Positions 39,722 through 49,606 of a stretch of DNA of 64,000 bases are shown one piece after another; positions within the stretch are counted from its first letter, which is position 1, and the number at the start of each line of letters is the position of its first letter. The stretch covers positions 1 to 64,000 of the forward strand of contig NZ_FQUX01000012.1 in assembly GCF_900129275.1 (NCBI RefSeq). Reading direction: 5' to 3'. Position numbers and translations under genes: made by a program. The stretch is from Arenibacter palladensis. GTDB lineage: Bacteria; Bacteroidota; Bacteroidia; Flavobacteriales; Flavobacteriaceae. The notes beneath the pieces are model-generated. The model did no database searches and was not told where the DNA came from. It saw only the letters and a list, made by a program, of their open reading frames with translations.

Positions 39722-40516
39722 CTATAATTTTCTAATTTTTATATTTCTAAACCAAATGGCACTTGAGTGATCCTGAAAACCGATATACCCAGACTTGAAC
39801 TTGCCATAATATTCCTCATCCTTCCATTTCCCAGAATTCTTTTTTTCATACCAATCCTCGGACCAGGGCACAAAAGACAATACTTTTTTCCCATTGAGCC
39901 AGTGCTCTACTTGCTCTGGTGTAAATACTATTTTGGAAGAATTCCACTCTCCAACAGGATTCAATATTTTTTGTTCGGGATCGGCCACATGCATGGCATA
40001 ATCAGAGGCGGTTTGCTGTAAAGGTTGAAGTGCCGCAGGATTTTCAGTATGTCCAAGGCTAAGGTTGTATGCCGTAAGATCATGAATCTTTGCATAATTT
40101 TCATCATCTATCAACTGGTATTCGGGGGAAATATTTGGCGGCCCGGCATTAGGTATACCTTCTTTTAGATGGTAAAAAATCCCACTATTGCCCCCTTCGG
40201 GCAATTTCCATTCCACGTACAACTCAAAATTATCAAACTCTTCCAAACCATAGATTATATCCTTTCCTCCGGTATAATCCTGCTCCAGCCCCAATTCGGT
40301 ATCAAATGTCAATACGCTGTCCTTAACGACCCAGCCCGGAGGCAGGGAGTCCCCATTATATGCTCTCCAACCGTTGGTGGTTACGCCATCGAACAAGTAT
40401 ATCCAGTTTTCGCTTTCTGCGGCAGTTTCAGCTTTAGCTTCGGGTTTGGTGTCGGTTTTAGTTTTGCAGGAAGATAGTACCAATGCAACGGAAAAAAAGG
40501 CAATTAGTAGTTTCAT
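39722..40516 (-). CDS. DUF1080 (3-keto-disaccharide hydrolase-type) lipoprotein
   Basis: A 264-residue lipoprotein (MKLLIAFFSVALVLSSC, Cys17) with a concanavalin-like jelly-roll: WIYLFDGVTTNGWRAYNGDS, then FELYVEWKLPEGGNSGIFYH and GYIGFQDHSSAIWFRNIKIR, all DUF1080 hallmarks. Characterised relatives cleave 3-keto glycosidic bonds. It directly precedes the Gfo/Idh gene on the same strand. Expected at the cell envelope; natural substrate unknown. Confidence 0.88.
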   Translation of the reverse strand: MKLLIAFFSVALVLSSCKTKTDTKPEAKAETAAESENWIYLFDGVTTNGWRAYNGDSLPPGWVVKDSVLTFDTELGLEQDYTGGKDIIYGLEEFDNFELYVEWKLPEGGNSGIFYHLKEGIPNAGPPNISPEYQLIDDENYAKIHDLTAYNLSLGHTENPAALQPLQQTASDYAMHVADPEQKILNPVGEWNSSKIVFTPEQVEHWLNGKKVLSFVPWSEDWYEKKNSGKWKDEEYYGKFKSGYIGFQDHSSAIWFRNIKIRKL

Positions 40517-40596
40517 GTATTTATTATATCAGGAGAATTTATAAGGTCATGAAGATAAAAAAAAATTACAAGAGACCTAGGATAGTGCTGTGTAAT

Positions 40597-41094
40597 TTAA
40601 ACCGTTTCCAACTCCTGCAACAAATTCTCCATATCCAATGGCTTAGTAAACATGGTCAAGGATCCGTCCGGCCCATAGGTCCAAAGACTTTTTGGGCGGT
40701 CCCAATAAAGTTCCACCCCATTTTTGTCGGGGTCGTCCAAATAAATAGCTTCCGAAACCCCATGGTCACTGGCCCCGGTCAATGGATATTCTTCTTTAAG
40801 CAAGCGCAGGTATATTTTTGCAAGATCTTTTCTAGTAGGATATACTATTGCAGTATGGAACAAACCCACACTATTGGGAGATGCAGGAGACAGGCCTTTG
40901 CTATGCCAGGTATTTAAACCAATATGATGGTGGTACCCGCCAGCGGAAATAAAGGCGGCCTGACTACCATACATTGTGGTCACTTCAAAGCCCAATAGAT
41001 TACAATAGAAATCCAAGGACCGTTCCAAGTCTGCTACCTTTAAATGTACATGCCCTATTCGGGCCTGTGCTGGAATAGTATATTTATTGTCCAT
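40597..41094 (-). CDS. VOC-family (glyoxalase/dioxygenase-like) protein
   Basis: A 165-residue vicinal-oxygen-chelate protein with the betaalphabetabetabeta pattern: ARIGHVHLKVADLERSLDFY, then HHHIGLNTWHSKGLSPASPN and IYLDDPDKNGVELYWDRPKS. The putative metal ligands are His (in GHVHL), His (in FHTAIVY) and Glu (in GVELYW), as in catechol 2,3-dioxygenase-like members. Substrate cannot be told from the sequence. No operon partner is obvious. Confidence 0.82.
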   Translation of the reverse strand: MDNKYTIPAQARIGHVHLKVADLERSLDFYCNLLGFEVTTMYGSQAAFISAGGYHHHIGLNTWHSKGLSPASPNSVGLFHTAIVYPTRKDLAKIYLRLLKEEYPLTGASDHGVSEAIYLDDPDKNGVELYWDRPKSLWTYGPDGSLTMFTKPLDMENLLQELETV

Positions 41095-41172
41095 TAGAGG
41101 AGTACATTAGACGTAAAAATCAATTTTTAAATGCAGCCCAGCAATTTAGTTCATAAACGACGGCGGATATGA

Positions 41173-41538
41173 TCAATATTTATAAATTCTTGCGGCGTAG
41201 GCTTTAGTGGTATCAATTGGATAAATAGTCATGGGATAATTACCAGAAGGCCTAACAACGGGCATTTCTACCGTCTTTTTCTCTGAAATAATTCCAGTAG
41301 ACCTCTGATGGTCCATAAAACCACTGAGCGCATCCTTAAAATTGAAGTCAAAAACAATAGAATCCTTTATCCCAATTCCCTTTTTTCCAAATGCGTTGGC
41401 CTCATGCTTGCTCCAATCCTTTTCCCGTAGATCGTTATTGGCATTTTCATCTAGGGACGGTATGGCGCGTTGTTGGGCATTGAGACTTCTACTACCTATA
41501 AAGAATACTACCAAACATAAAAAGATGAAATATTTCAT
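41173..41538 (-). CDS. small secreted protein of unknown function
   Basis: I start at 41538 (MKYFIFLCLVVFFIGSRSLN, signal peptide before AQQ), giving 121 residues; the frame opens nine codons earlier. The mature part is polar (SLDENANNDLREKDWSKHEA) and ends PIDTTKAYAARIYKY. I recognise no domain. It is 37 bp after the next lipoprotein gene, on the same strand. Confidence 0.65.
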   Translation of the reverse strand: MKYFIFLCLVVFFIGSRSLNAQQRAIPSLDENANNDLREKDWSKHEANAFGKKGIGIKDSIVFDFNFKDALSGFMDHQRSTGIISEKKTVEMPVVRPSGNYPMTIYPIDTTKAYAARIYKY

Positions 41539-41575
41539 TGTATATTTTTTGTGGGCATAACACAAGTGAAATTCT

Positions 41576-42040
41576 TTAAAACTCTTCGCAATGAATACCC
41601 TTTTCCAATTGTTTCCTTAAGGCGGTTACCATACTTTTTAATTCCTCGGGTTCCTTGCCGTACTCAAATGTCACCTTGTATTTCTTGCCGGAAAAATTTT
41701 CAATCTCCAACCACTCTGCCCCTTCATCTGCACAATCCGGACATCCCAAGATTTCGGGCAGGGAATTAAATTCATTTAAATCTACTGTTTTTTTTAGAGA
41801 GTCCCAACTCAATTCGGTCAATTTTTCTGTACATGTAATAGGTTCTACCTGATTATTCCAACCCGAACGGGAATAGGTTACTGTACCCGACTTTAACAGC
41901 ATCTCGTTCTTACAATAGCCCACGCACATTCCAAAGGATGTGCCATAACCCAACTGTTTGATATCTGAAGGATTTACCTCATTTTTTTCGCAGGAAAGCA
42001 ATATCCCAAACATCAATAATAGAAATGCACCTTTGTTCAT
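41576..42040 (-). CDS. DUF6438-like small lipoprotein
   Basis: From the ATG at 42040 the protein is 154 residues with a lipoprotein signal (MNKGAFLLLMFGILLSC, Cys17). The mature part has GTSFGMCVGYCKNEMLLKSG and EILGCPDCADEGAEWLEIEN, a paired-Cys pattern typical of DUF6438 proteins, and the strand KKYKVTFEYGK. The 19 residues upstream in the same frame are not signal-like. Function unknown; envelope location expected. Confidence 0.75.
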   Translation of the reverse strand: MNKGAFLLLMFGILLSCEKNEVNPSDIKQLGYGTSFGMCVGYCKNEMLLKSGTVTYSRSGWNNQVEPITCTEKLTELSWDSLKKTVDLNEFNSLPEILGCPDCADEGAEWLEIENFSGKKYKVTFEYGKEPEELKSMVTALRKQLEKGIHCEEF

Positions 42041-42162
42041 CTGTATACTTGTGTTAAAAATTAAGCTTGTTCCAAGGAATTCCCTTTGAAGACACACAAC
42101 TCACTAAAATACTGAAATTAAGATGTTTATATTGTTATTTGGTTGCGTGGCCTGGTTTATAA

Positions 42163-43251
42163 TCAAGTAGGGGTATTACTATTTACATCCCTAAGAAAAA
42201 CAGATATCACTTCCTCCAAGCTATCCAATACCCCAGGGTTGGTGCAATTCATTAAGATAGAGAAGACCATATCCTGCTTGGGATACACATAGAATACGGC
42301 ATATCCCCCTACCCCATTGCCTACATGGCCATAATAGGTCCTCCCCAACTTATCCTGGGTAACCTGCCAACCTAGACCATAGTAGGTAGGAGTACCATTA
42401 ATGATCCCAGAGGTGAGAAATTGGGACTGAATTGTATTCTCCCGAAACTTGGAATCCAAATATACCTGCCCAAAACGGGCAATATCCGAGGCAGTGGACA
42501 AATAGCCCCCTCCTGCCAATTTGTATGCATTGTTAACCGGAATTGCCTTCCTAAACCCCAATCTGCCCTTAGAATAAAAGGTGCTGCAGTTGGGGGGAAG
42601 ATCCCCTGGAGCTTCAGGGAAGGTATTTTTTAACCCATAAGGCATTAATATCCTGTCCCGCACATAGTCCGCAAAAGGCACACCACTTACCTCCTGCATT
42701 GCCAACGATATCAACACCCAGTCAAAACTGGTATACTGAAATCCCTTCCCTGGTTCAAAAAGAAGGTCGTCATCCTGGAAAAGGGCAAGCGACCCCTTTA
42801 TTCCCAAGGGCTTGTTCAAGCCATATTCCCCACCGCGATACCCTCTTATTCCAGCGGTATGTCCCGCCAATTGTCTCAATGTAAAATCGAACTCCTTTTG
42901 GGGAAAATAAGGAACATATTTATAAATGGAAGCGTCCAAATCCAAAAGCCCCTCCTCCACCATAGTAGCCAAAGCGGCGGCGGCAATAGGCTTGGACACA
43001 CTTGCAATTCTAAAGATGGTATTCTGGGGGTCCACGGTGCTTTGCTGTTCCACGTCTGCAAATCCATAGCCTTTCTCAAAGTACACTTCATTATTTTTGC
43101 GAACGGTAATGGCCAGGCCCGGAACCCGCTGTTCATCTATAAGCTTTTGCAAGATTTGATCCGCTTGGATCTTGCCCAATAATTCCTTATCCCCACCAAT
43201 GACCCGTTGGGAGGCAAATAAACTCTTTAGATATTTTATAATAGGATTCAT
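42163..43251 (-). CDS. serine hydrolase of the beta-lactamase/class C PBP family
   Basis: A 362-residue serine hydrolase: the SxxK motif is in FRIASVSKPIAAAALATMVE (about residues 80-99) and the third motif HVGNGVGGYAVF stands near 312 in place of KTG. The second motif area is FQYTSFDWVLISLAMQEVSG, with YTS instead of the usual YSN. No signal peptide is evident. Family members include beta-lactamases, esterases and D-aminopeptidases; the altered motif makes an esterase or peptidase role more likely than antibiotic cleavage, but this is inference. Confidence 0.87.
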   Translation of the reverse strand: MNPIIKYLKSLFASQRVIGGDKELLGKIQADQILQKLIDEQRVPGLAITVRKNNEVYFEKGYGFADVEQQSTVDPQNTIFRIASVSKPIAAAALATMVEEGLLDLDASIYKYVPYFPQKEFDFTLRQLAGHTAGIRGYRGGEYGLNKPLGIKGSLALFQDDDLLFEPGKGFQYTSFDWVLISLAMQEVSGVPFADYVRDRILMPYGLKNTFPEAPGDLPPNCSTFYSKGRLGFRKAIPVNNAYKLAGGGYLSTASDIARFGQVYLDSKFRENTIQSQFLTSGIINGTPTYYGLGWQVTQDKLGRTYYGHVGNGVGGYAVFYVYPKQDMVFSILMNCTNPGVLDSLEEVISVFLRDVNSNTPT

Positions 43252-43319
43252 CGGTCTAATAGTAAACTACTTTTAAGTTATGGGAAATAGAGATTGGACT
43301 GCGACCGTAGACTTTGGCG

Positions 43320-44129
43320 CTAATCAACAAAAATAAGTTCTCCTTTGTACAATTGCTCTACCTCCACTACGGCTGGTCTATTAAAACTAACCACATCTCC
43401 GGTGCCACGCAAAGTACCTTTAAGCGATTCCTGTGGACTTAAGCGCATATCGTTGGATCCCCTGTGGTTAAAGCTAATGTTTTCCGCAATTAGGGCCTCG
43501 GCCTCCAAACGGGAATCCCCTGAAGCAAAAACTATACTAAAATTAATAGTTTTGCCCCTTAAATTATAGAACGAAATTCCATTGGAAACAATGGTTAAAC
43601 CTTGGGTGTCCAGCTCCAAATTGAACTCCCCACTGGTATACCCGGCGTCAGGGTCGTTGAAGCTCTCGGAAATTAAGGTTAGACTGGGATAGGCCAAAAC
43701 GCCATCACTCAGTATATCCAGTCCTGTGCTGCTCCTGATCTCGGTAATATCCGGAGCTGTTACAAAAACCTTGGTGAGCCCGTATTTTCGTGTAAAATTG
43801 CAATCATTGGTATCGCGTAACAAAAGTCGGCCATCCACCACCTCCACCTCAACTTCATTACGCAAATTTTCTCCCGTTTCCACTTCTACCTTCAAAGGAC
43901 TTCCCTGTCTTAGGGTCATTTCTACATTCTCATAGACCGTAATAGCGGTAAAATTGGGTACTTCCACGGTTTCCCTGATAATATCCCCAGCATTTTGAAA
44001 GCAATCGGGCGCATTTTCACTATTGCAATTCACCAGCGTTATCACAATAGCCAAGAACATGCCATACCTGGCAACAATCGTCGCAACGTTTCCCCACCCT
44101 AATCCTATCTTCAAAATAAAATAGTTCAT
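43320..44129 (-). CDS. GIN-domain (DUF2807) envelope protein
   Basis: A 269-residue protein built on a right-handed beta-helix-like GIN domain ([40 protein letters not shown], then [20 protein letters not shown]). The N-terminus is uncertain: from the ATG at 44129 there is a long leader; from the ATG at 44060 the leader is [12 protein letters not shown], which has a lipobox but no positive charge. Either way it is probably exported and lipidated. GIN-domain proteins were once called putative adhesin heads; function is unproven. Confidence 0.8.
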   Translation of the reverse strand: MNYFILKIGLGWGNVATIVARYGMFLAIVITLVNCNSENAPDCFQNAGDIIRETVEVPNFTAITVYENVEMTLRQGSPLKVEVETGENLRNEVEVEVVDGRLLLRDTNDCNFTRKYGLTKVFVTAPDITEIRSSTGLDILSDGVLAYPSLTLISESFNDPDAGYTSGEFNLELDTQGLTIVSNGISFYNLRGKTINFSIVFASGDSRLEAEALIAENISFNHRGSNDMRLSPQESLKGTLRGTGDVVSFNRPAVVEVEQLYKGELIFVD

Positions 44130-44173
44130 CTTCTTATATCTTTTGAGCAGGCTATCTGCCCAATTAATTGGCC

Positions 44174-45271
44174 CTAAAGCCTTATTCCAACCCCAAATTC
44201 CACGGCTTCCGCCTTTGCACCATGCGATTTTAAAGTTATAGCACCGTATACCTTGTCCGAAAAATATCTCTTAAGTCCGATCCTATTATAGACCTTTCCT
44301 TCAAAATCGAAAGGATAGTACACATAATACCCTAACTGGGCAATAACCGACATTTTATTTATAAAAAGTTCATGGCCCAAAAACACTCCTACACGCTTGT
44401 AATCGTCATCCGGTTGCACCCCATATTCAGGGAATGCTACCGACTGGTAGCGTATAAGTTCCTTTAAAAAGTTGGAAAAATACACATCTGTACCCAACTG
44501 CAGCGCACTTCTTCTAGTAAAGCGCTTATCCGCATAGGCAGAAAAAATATAAAATGCATATTGTCCAGAATCCACCACATCACTCTCATTGATCCCTGAC
44601 CTAAATGCGAGATTAAGTTTAATAGGCTCCGAAACCTTCAATTTTTCGGTTCTAATATATTCCATTTCCTCTCCTCCATCCAGATCATAGGTCAATCCCA
44701 CATTTAAGGCCATGGTATTGGTAGAGGTGTTGGGCGCGGTAACGTTTGCATTGGAATAGTGTATTAGGGAAATCCCGGCCTTAAGTCCTAAGCCCTTAAA
44801 TATATTCTCTTTGTTATAGTTCAACATCAAATAGGTAGAACTCAAAAAATGGGAACCATAGGCGTTGTTCCTAAAATTCTCGTTCTTGTCAAAAGGATTG
44901 GTGTTATAGGCTATACCCTGCCCCAGTCTAAATTGCAGGTTTCTTTTAAAAAAGTAAAAATTATAATGGGCATATAGTCCAAAATTCTCCCCCAAAGTAC
45001 TGTTATTCATATTCTGATAAACGAACGAAAAACCAGTATCCGGATAATTGTAGAGCTGCTGCCATTCTTCATCGCCATAAGTCTTCCTGTTATACCCCAA
45101 AATAATACCACCTGGATGATTGGTAATCAAATGTGAAATATCGGGATTGTGCAAGAGCACCGAACCATAGTATTGGCTAACATCCAAGGTATACCTCTTG
45201 GTTTCTTTCCGGTTTTGTGAAAAGCAAAAAGCTGTCGAGAGACAGCCTATTAGTAATAGCTTTAGGTTCAT
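44174..45271 (-). CDS. acyloxyacyl hydrolase / PagL-like lipid A deacylase
   Basis: From the ATG at 45271 the protein is 365 residues with a signal peptide ([18 protein letters not shown]). The central [20 protein letters not shown] holds the His-x-Ser pair in HYSN, the catalytic signature of PagL outer-membrane lipases that remove an acyl chain from lipid A. The rest is beta-barrel-like. It is larger than the ~180-residue enterobacterial PagL, as is usual for Bacteroidota members. The frame upstream adds 17 residues that do not look like a signal. Confidence 0.82.
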   Translation of the reverse strand: MNLKLLLIGCLSTAFCFSQNRKETKRYTLDVSQYYGSVLLHNPDISHLITNHPGGIILGYNRKTYGDEEWQQLYNYPDTGFSFVYQNMNNSTLGENFGLYAHYNFYFFKRNLQFRLGQGIAYNTNPFDKNENFRNNAYGSHFLSSTYLMLNYNKENIFKGLGLKAGISLIHYSNANVTAPNTSTNTMALNVGLTYDLDGGEEMEYIRTEKLKVSEPIKLNLAFRSGINESDVVDSGQYAFYIFSAYADKRFTRRSALQLGTDVYFSNFLKELIRYQSVAFPEYGVQPDDDYKRVGVFLGHELFINKMSVIAQLGYYVYYPFDFEGKVYNRIGLKRYFSDKVYGAITLKSHGAKAEAVEFGVGIRL

Positions 45272-45277
45272 GGGAAG

Positions 45278-45285
45278 CAAATGTA
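45278..45285 (-). promoter_or_regulatory. -7 box before the PagL-like gene
   Basis: On the minus strand TACATTTG is a perfect match to TAnnTTTG and ends 6 nt before the ATG at 45271, predicting a leader of only 2-3 nt. No -33 TTG is clear. Confidence 0.45.
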
Positions 45286-45383
45286 ATGAAAAATTAAAAA
45301 TAGGTTTTCTAAAACTTGACAATGCTAGGCTATACTTCCCTGAACCTTGTAATTAATTCACGAAAAATGGACCAAAGACCTGT

Positions 45384-46337
45384 TTAGAACAGCTCTTTGG
45401 CTATAGCTTCAATATTGTCGGATTTTCCCATGGAATAATAGTGCAGTACAGGAACCCCTGCCGCCTTAAGCTCCTTGGACTGCTGAATGGCCCACTCTAT
45501 ACCTACCTGACGTACATCGGCATTAGTGGAACAACCCTCAACAGCATCTATCAAATCCTGAGGCAAGTCTATTTTAAAGACCTGTGGCAACAATTGCAAA
45601 TGCCGCTTTACAGCAATGGGCTTAATCCCAGGAATAATGGGTACATTAATACCCATTTTCTTTGCAGCCTCTACAAACTCGAAAAACTTCTGATTATCAA
45701 AAAACATTTGTGTCACTACATAATCCGCCCCGGCCTCAACCTTTTCCTGTAATCGTTTTAGGTCCGTAATCAAAGATGGTGCCTCCAAGTGTTTTTCAGG
45801 ATACCCGGCAACGCCAATACAAAAATCAGCACTATGTACCGTCTCCACCTTGTCGTGTAAATAATTTCCTTGATTTAAGGCGTAAATCTGCTTCACCAAC
45901 TCCGAAGCATAGGCATGTCCACCTTTGGTAGGATTAAAATACTGTTCCTCTTTCCGTGCATCGCCACGAAGCGCCATCACATTTTGGATGCCCAAATATT
46001 GACAATCTACCAACACATATTCGGTTTCCTCCTTGGTGAAACCACCACAAAGCACATGTGGCACGGTATCAACGCCGTACTTGTGTTGTATGGAGGCACA
46101 AATACCCACAGTTCCGGGTCTCATACGTGTCAATTTTTTATCCAACAACCCGTTCCTATCTATATACACATACTCTTCCCTAGAAGTGGTTACATCAATG
46201 AAGGGTGGCTTAAACTCCATTAAAGGATCAATATTATCATATAATTCCTGAATACTTCTTCCTTTGACCGGCGGTATGATCTCAAAAGAGAACAATGTCT
46301 TCCCTTCTGCTTTTTTAATGTGTTCCGTTACTTTCAT
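45384..46337 (-). CDS. metF: 5,10-methylenetetrahydrofolate reductase
   Basis: Makes 5-methyl-THF, the methyl donor used by MetH. The 317 residues start at the ATG at 46337 (MKVTEHIKKAEGKTLFSFEI); the frame opens 23 codons earlier with non-family sequence. Signatures include PPVKGRSIQELYDNIDPLME, IQNVMALRGDARKEEQYFNP (FAD site) and ADYVVTQMFFDNQKFFEFVE. It lies downstream of metH on the same strand but about 510 bp away, with hairpin repeats and a structured element between, so it may have its own promoter and control. Confidence 0.96.
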   Translation of the reverse strand: MKVTEHIKKAEGKTLFSFEIIPPVKGRSIQELYDNIDPLMEFKPPFIDVTTSREEYVYIDRNGLLDKKLTRMRPGTVGICASIQHKYGVDTVPHVLCGGFTKEETEYVLVDCQYLGIQNVMALRGDARKEEQYFNPTKGGHAYASELVKQIYALNQGNYLHDKVETVHSADFCIGVAGYPEKHLEAPSLITDLKRLQEKVEAGADYVVTQMFFDNQKFFEFVEAAKKMGINVPIIPGIKPIAVKRHLQLLPQVFKIDLPQDLIDAVEGCSTNADVRQVGIEWAIQQSKELKAAGVPVLHYYSMGKSDNIEAIAKELF

Positions 46338-46440
46338 AATTTCTCCCTCTATCCTCTTCCAAAGAAAAGGCCCATTAGCGATTATTTTATTTATTCCCCT
46401 AAACAAGGGATTTTTTAATTCTTATTTCCTATTCCATTAT

Positions 46441-46566
46441 GGCAGCCCACAAACACTCCTTTCTGTCGGGTTTGTGGCCGGGCTATGCACTTAATTTTTT
46501 TATTCCAAAGTCATAAAAAAGATATCGTTCCTATCCCTGCTGCATAGGCCATTGCCTATGGATGGG
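46441..46566 (-). ncRNA. structured RNA-like element upstream of metF
   Basis: On the minus strand two strong hairpins frame an A/T-rich middle: CATAGGC-AATG-GCCTATG (46560-46543), then, after GCAGGGATAGGAACGATATC, the stem CCACAAAC/GTTTGTGG closed by AGC/GCT (46484-46444). The pattern and the phrases AGGGATAGGAACG and AGCCCG recall a structured motif common between genes in Flavobacteriaceae, perhaps the flavo-1 RNA family. I cannot confirm the family from memory. It ends about 100 bp before metF. Confidence 0.4.
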
Positions 46567-46620
46567 AATTAAGGCGCAATTCCAATTTTACATTTTTTTT
46601 CATGTCCAAGTCCTAGATCT

Positions 46621-46842
46621 AGACCTACAAGGTTTTGAAAACCTTGCAAGTCACGTTGACAAAAATAATCATCCTCAATATTCCCCAGCAAACCTCATCC
46701 AGACCTACAAGGTTAAAAAAAACCTTGCAGGTACCATTGACAAAAATAATCATCCGCAATATTATCCATCAAACCTTAGCAAGACCTACAAGGTTAAAAA
46801 AAACCTTGCAGGTCAAATTAACAACCCTTCAGGTCACTTGCG
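46621..46842. repeat. three tandem ~80-bp units with hairpins between metH and metF
   Basis: Units begin at 46621, 46701 and 46782. Each opens with AGACCTACAAGGTT, a short loop and an AACCTTGCAGGT-like arm, making a 12-bp hairpin, followed by a segment AATAATCATCCGCAATATT. That segment matches the last codons and stop of the 3' metH gene (46848-46863) at 15 of 16 bases, so the array looks like tandem duplication of the metH end plus the hairpin. Plus-strand frames across it give repetitive peptides and are not genes. Confidence 0.85.
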
Positions 46843-46847
46843 GATCC

Positions 46848-49562
46848 TTAATCATCGGCAATATTGGGTGCCAGCCATCGGGTTGCCTCTTCCAAAGGCA
46901 TCCCTTTCCTCGCTGCAAAGTCGGCCACCTGGTCTTCCTTAATTTTGCCCACCCCAAAATAACGAGCTTCCGGATTGCCAAAATAATACCCACTTACACT
47001 GGCAGCGGGCCACATGGCCAAACTATCCGTTAATTCAACTCCAATCTTTTCCTTCACTTTCAATAATTCCCAAATGGTCAATTTTTCCAAATGGTCAGGA
47101 CATGCAGGATAACCTGGCGCGGGCCTTATCCCAATATAGGATTCCTTGATCAATTCTTCATTACTAAGTCCTTCATCAGCAGCATAACCCCAATGATCCT
47201 TACGAACCTCCTTGTGCAAATATTCTGCGAAGGCTTCCGCAAAACGGTCTGCCAATGCCTTGACCATTATACTGTTGTAGTCATCCAAATTTTTGCGATA
47301 ACCGTCTGCCAATTCATCCGTTCCAAAACCTGTGGAAACGCAAAAACAACCAATATAATCCTGCAAACCACTTTCTATGGGGGCAATAAAATCGGATAGC
47401 GCAAAATTAGGTTTCCCTACATATTTTTTGGCCTGTTGACGCAAAGTTCTAAATATAAACTCTTCCCCATTATGGGTAAGGGCAATATCATCATCATCAA
47501 TGGTATTCGCGGGAAACAATCCAAAGATGGCCTTTGCCTGGAAAAGTTTACCATCCAAAATCTTCTTCATCATTGCCTTGGCATCCGCAAAAAGCTCGGT
47601 TGCCTGTTTGCCCACCACCTCATCTTCCAAAATATCCGGGTATTTGCCATGTAGTTCCCAACTTCTAAAGAAGGGGGACCAATCTATATAAGGCACCAAT
47701 TCCCTTAAATCAAAATCTTCGATCATTTGGATACCCAAGGTCTTGGGCTCAACAATCGTGGCCTTTGACCAATCCAACTGATATTTATTTTTCCTGGCCG
47801 CCTCAAGGGTCAAATATTCCTTGTGCTTGCCCCTGTTCAGGAATTTTTGTCTAAAATCGGCATAATCCAATTTAATACTTTCCTTATACTTATTGGACGA
47901 TTCCTTTTGTAGCAGGTCGCCCACCACTGTAACTGCTCTGGAAGCATCATTTACGTGTACCACGGCACTCTTGTACTGAGGGTCTATTTTAACGGCCGTA
48001 TGCGCCTTGCTGGTGGTTGCACCTCCGATAAGTAAAGGAACCGTGAAATTTTGTCGTTCCATTTCCTTGGCCAAAAAGACCATCTCATCCAAAGAAGGAG
48101 TAATAAGTCCGCTGAGACCTATAATGTCCACTTTTTCCTCCTTGGCAGCGTTAATAATTTTCTCTGGGGGCACCATTACTCCCAAATCTACTATCTCGTA
48201 GTTGTTACAGGCAAGAACCACACTCACAATATTTTTTCCTATATCGTGCACGTCGCCTTTTACGGTAGCCATAAGTATTTTACCGGCAGACGAGCTGCCT
48301 CCTTCCGGCTGGGGATTCTTAAGTTTCTCCTCCTCTATAAACGGCAAGAGATAGGCCACAGCTTTTTTCATGACCCTTGCCGATTTTACCACTTGAGGCA
48401 GGAACATCTTACCACTTTGAAAAAGATCGCCCACCACGTTCATACCGGTCATCAAATGCCCCTCGATCACTTCTATCGGAGCCTTCACGCTTAAACGGGC
48501 CTCTTCAACATCCTCTACAACATATTGATCTATACCCTTGACCAAGGCACGGGTAATCCTGTTTTGCAAGGGTTCTTCCCTCCAAGAAAGGTCTATCTTA
48601 TTTTCCTTCTCTTTACCAATTACGGTCTCTGCAAATTCCAATAATCGCTCGGTGGCATCTTCCCTTCGGTTAAGAATTACATCTTCTACATGCTCTAAAA
48701 GATCTTTGGGGATATCATCATAGACCTCCAACATACTTGGGTTTACGATTCCCATATTCATCCCCGCCTTTATGGCATGATACAGAAATACTGAGTGCAT
48801 TGCCTCCCGTACCGGATTATTGCCCCTAAAACTAAAGGACACATTACTTACCCCACCACTCACACTACAAAAGGGCAGATTTTCTTTCACCCATGCGGTA
48901 GCCCTTATAAAATCGAGCGCGTTTAACTTGTGCTCGTCCATTCCCGTGGCCACTGGAAAAATATTAAGATCAAAAATAATATCCTCCGGGGGGAACCCTA
49001 CCTTATTCACCAAAATATCATAAGAACGTTTGGAAATTTCCAAGCGCCTTTCGTAATTATCGGCCTGCCCAACCTCATCAAAGGCCATAACAATGACGGC
49101 CGCACCGTAACGCCTAATTAATTTAGCATGTTTAATAAACTCTTCCTCCCCTTCCTTGAGACTTATGGAATTCACCACACATTTCCCCTGAACCACCTGC
49201 AGACCGGCCTCAATAATATCCCATTTGGAACTATCGATCATTATAGGGACCCGGGCAATATCCGGTTCGGACACAATAAGATTCAGGAACTTTACCATTA
49301 CCTCCTTGCCATCAATAAGACCATCGTCCATATTAACATCAATGATCTGAGCCCCGCCTTCTACCTGTTCCCGAGCTATGTCCAAAGCTTCTTCAAACTT
49401 CTCCTCCTTGATCAGTCGCAAGAATTTTTTGGAACCGGCCACATTGGTACGCTCCCCTACATTTACAAAATTGCTTTCTGGGGTTATCACCAAAGGTTCC
49501 AAACCGGAGAGTTTTAAAAACCGTTTTGTACTGTGTTGTTCCTTATCCGTTGTATTGCTCAT
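46848..49562 (-). CDS. metH: methionine synthase, folate-, B12- and SAM-binding part
   Basis: The C-terminal three modules of cobalamin-dependent MetH as a separate 904-residue protein. Pterin-binding domain: [20 protein letters not shown] at about 26-45. B12 cap and cobalamin domain: [20 protein letters not shown] near 430, with the DxHxxG ligand His. Reactivation domain: [20 protein letters not shown] near 820, which binds SAM. With the separate homocysteine-binding part it transfers the methyl of 5-methyl-THF to homocysteine. It follows the dehydratase gene by 44 bp, under the upstream SAM riboswitch. Confidence 0.96.
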   Translation of the reverse strand: MSNTTDKEQHSTKRFLKLSGLEPLVITPESNFVNVGERTNVAGSKKFLRLIKEEKFEEALDIAREQVEGGAQIIDVNMDDGLIDGKEVMVKFLNLIVSEPDIARVPIMIDSSKWDIIEAGLQVVQGKCVVNSISLKEGEEEFIKHAKLIRRYGAAVIVMAFDEVGQADNYERRLEISKRSYDILVNKVGFPPEDIIFDLNIFPVATGMDEHKLNALDFIRATAWVKENLPFCSVSGGVSNVSFSFRGNNPVREAMHSVFLYHAIKAGMNMGIVNPSMLEVYDDIPKDLLEHVEDVILNRREDATERLLEFAETVIGKEKENKIDLSWREEPLQNRITRALVKGIDQYVVEDVEEARLSVKAPIEVIEGHLMTGMNVVGDLFQSGKMFLPQVVKSARVMKKAVAYLLPFIEEEKLKNPQPEGGSSSAGKILMATVKGDVHDIGKNIVSVVLACNNYEIVDLGVMVPPEKIINAAKEEKVDIIGLSGLITPSLDEMVFLAKEMERQNFTVPLLIGGATTSKAHTAVKIDPQYKSAVVHVNDASRAVTVVGDLLQKESSNKYKESIKLDYADFRQKFLNRGKHKEYLTLEAARKNKYQLDWSKATIVEPKTLGIQMIEDFDLRELVPYIDWSPFFRSWELHGKYPDILEDEVVGKQATELFADAKAMMKKILDGKLFQAKAIFGLFPANTIDDDDIALTHNGEEFIFRTLRQQAKKYVGKPNFALSDFIAPIESGLQDYIGCFCVSTGFGTDELADGYRKNLDDYNSIMVKALADRFAEAFAEYLHKEVRKDHWGYAADEGLSNEELIKESYIGIRPAPGYPACPDHLEKLTIWELLKVKEKIGVELTDSLAMWPAASVSGYYFGNPEARYFGVGKIKEDQVADFAARKGMPLEEATRWLAPNIADD

Positions 49563-49606
49563 TATTTTTATATTGACCTCTTTATTAAGAACACCTAACT
49601 GTGTCC

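Noticed and set aside
42163-43251. Calling the serine hydrolase a beta-lactamase resistance gene
   Set aside because: The second motif is YTS rather than YSN, no signal peptide is seen and the context gives no support; only the broad family is claimed.
46621-46842. Considered as a CRISPR array
   Set aside because: Only three units of ~80 bp, no short conserved repeat with unique spacers, and the units contain copies of the metH end; no cas genes nearby.
46562-47033. Plus-strand frames over the metH-metF gap with repeated peptide phrases
   Set aside because: The repeated phrases come from the 80-bp DNA repeats and the frames run into the antisense of metH; no homology to known proteins.
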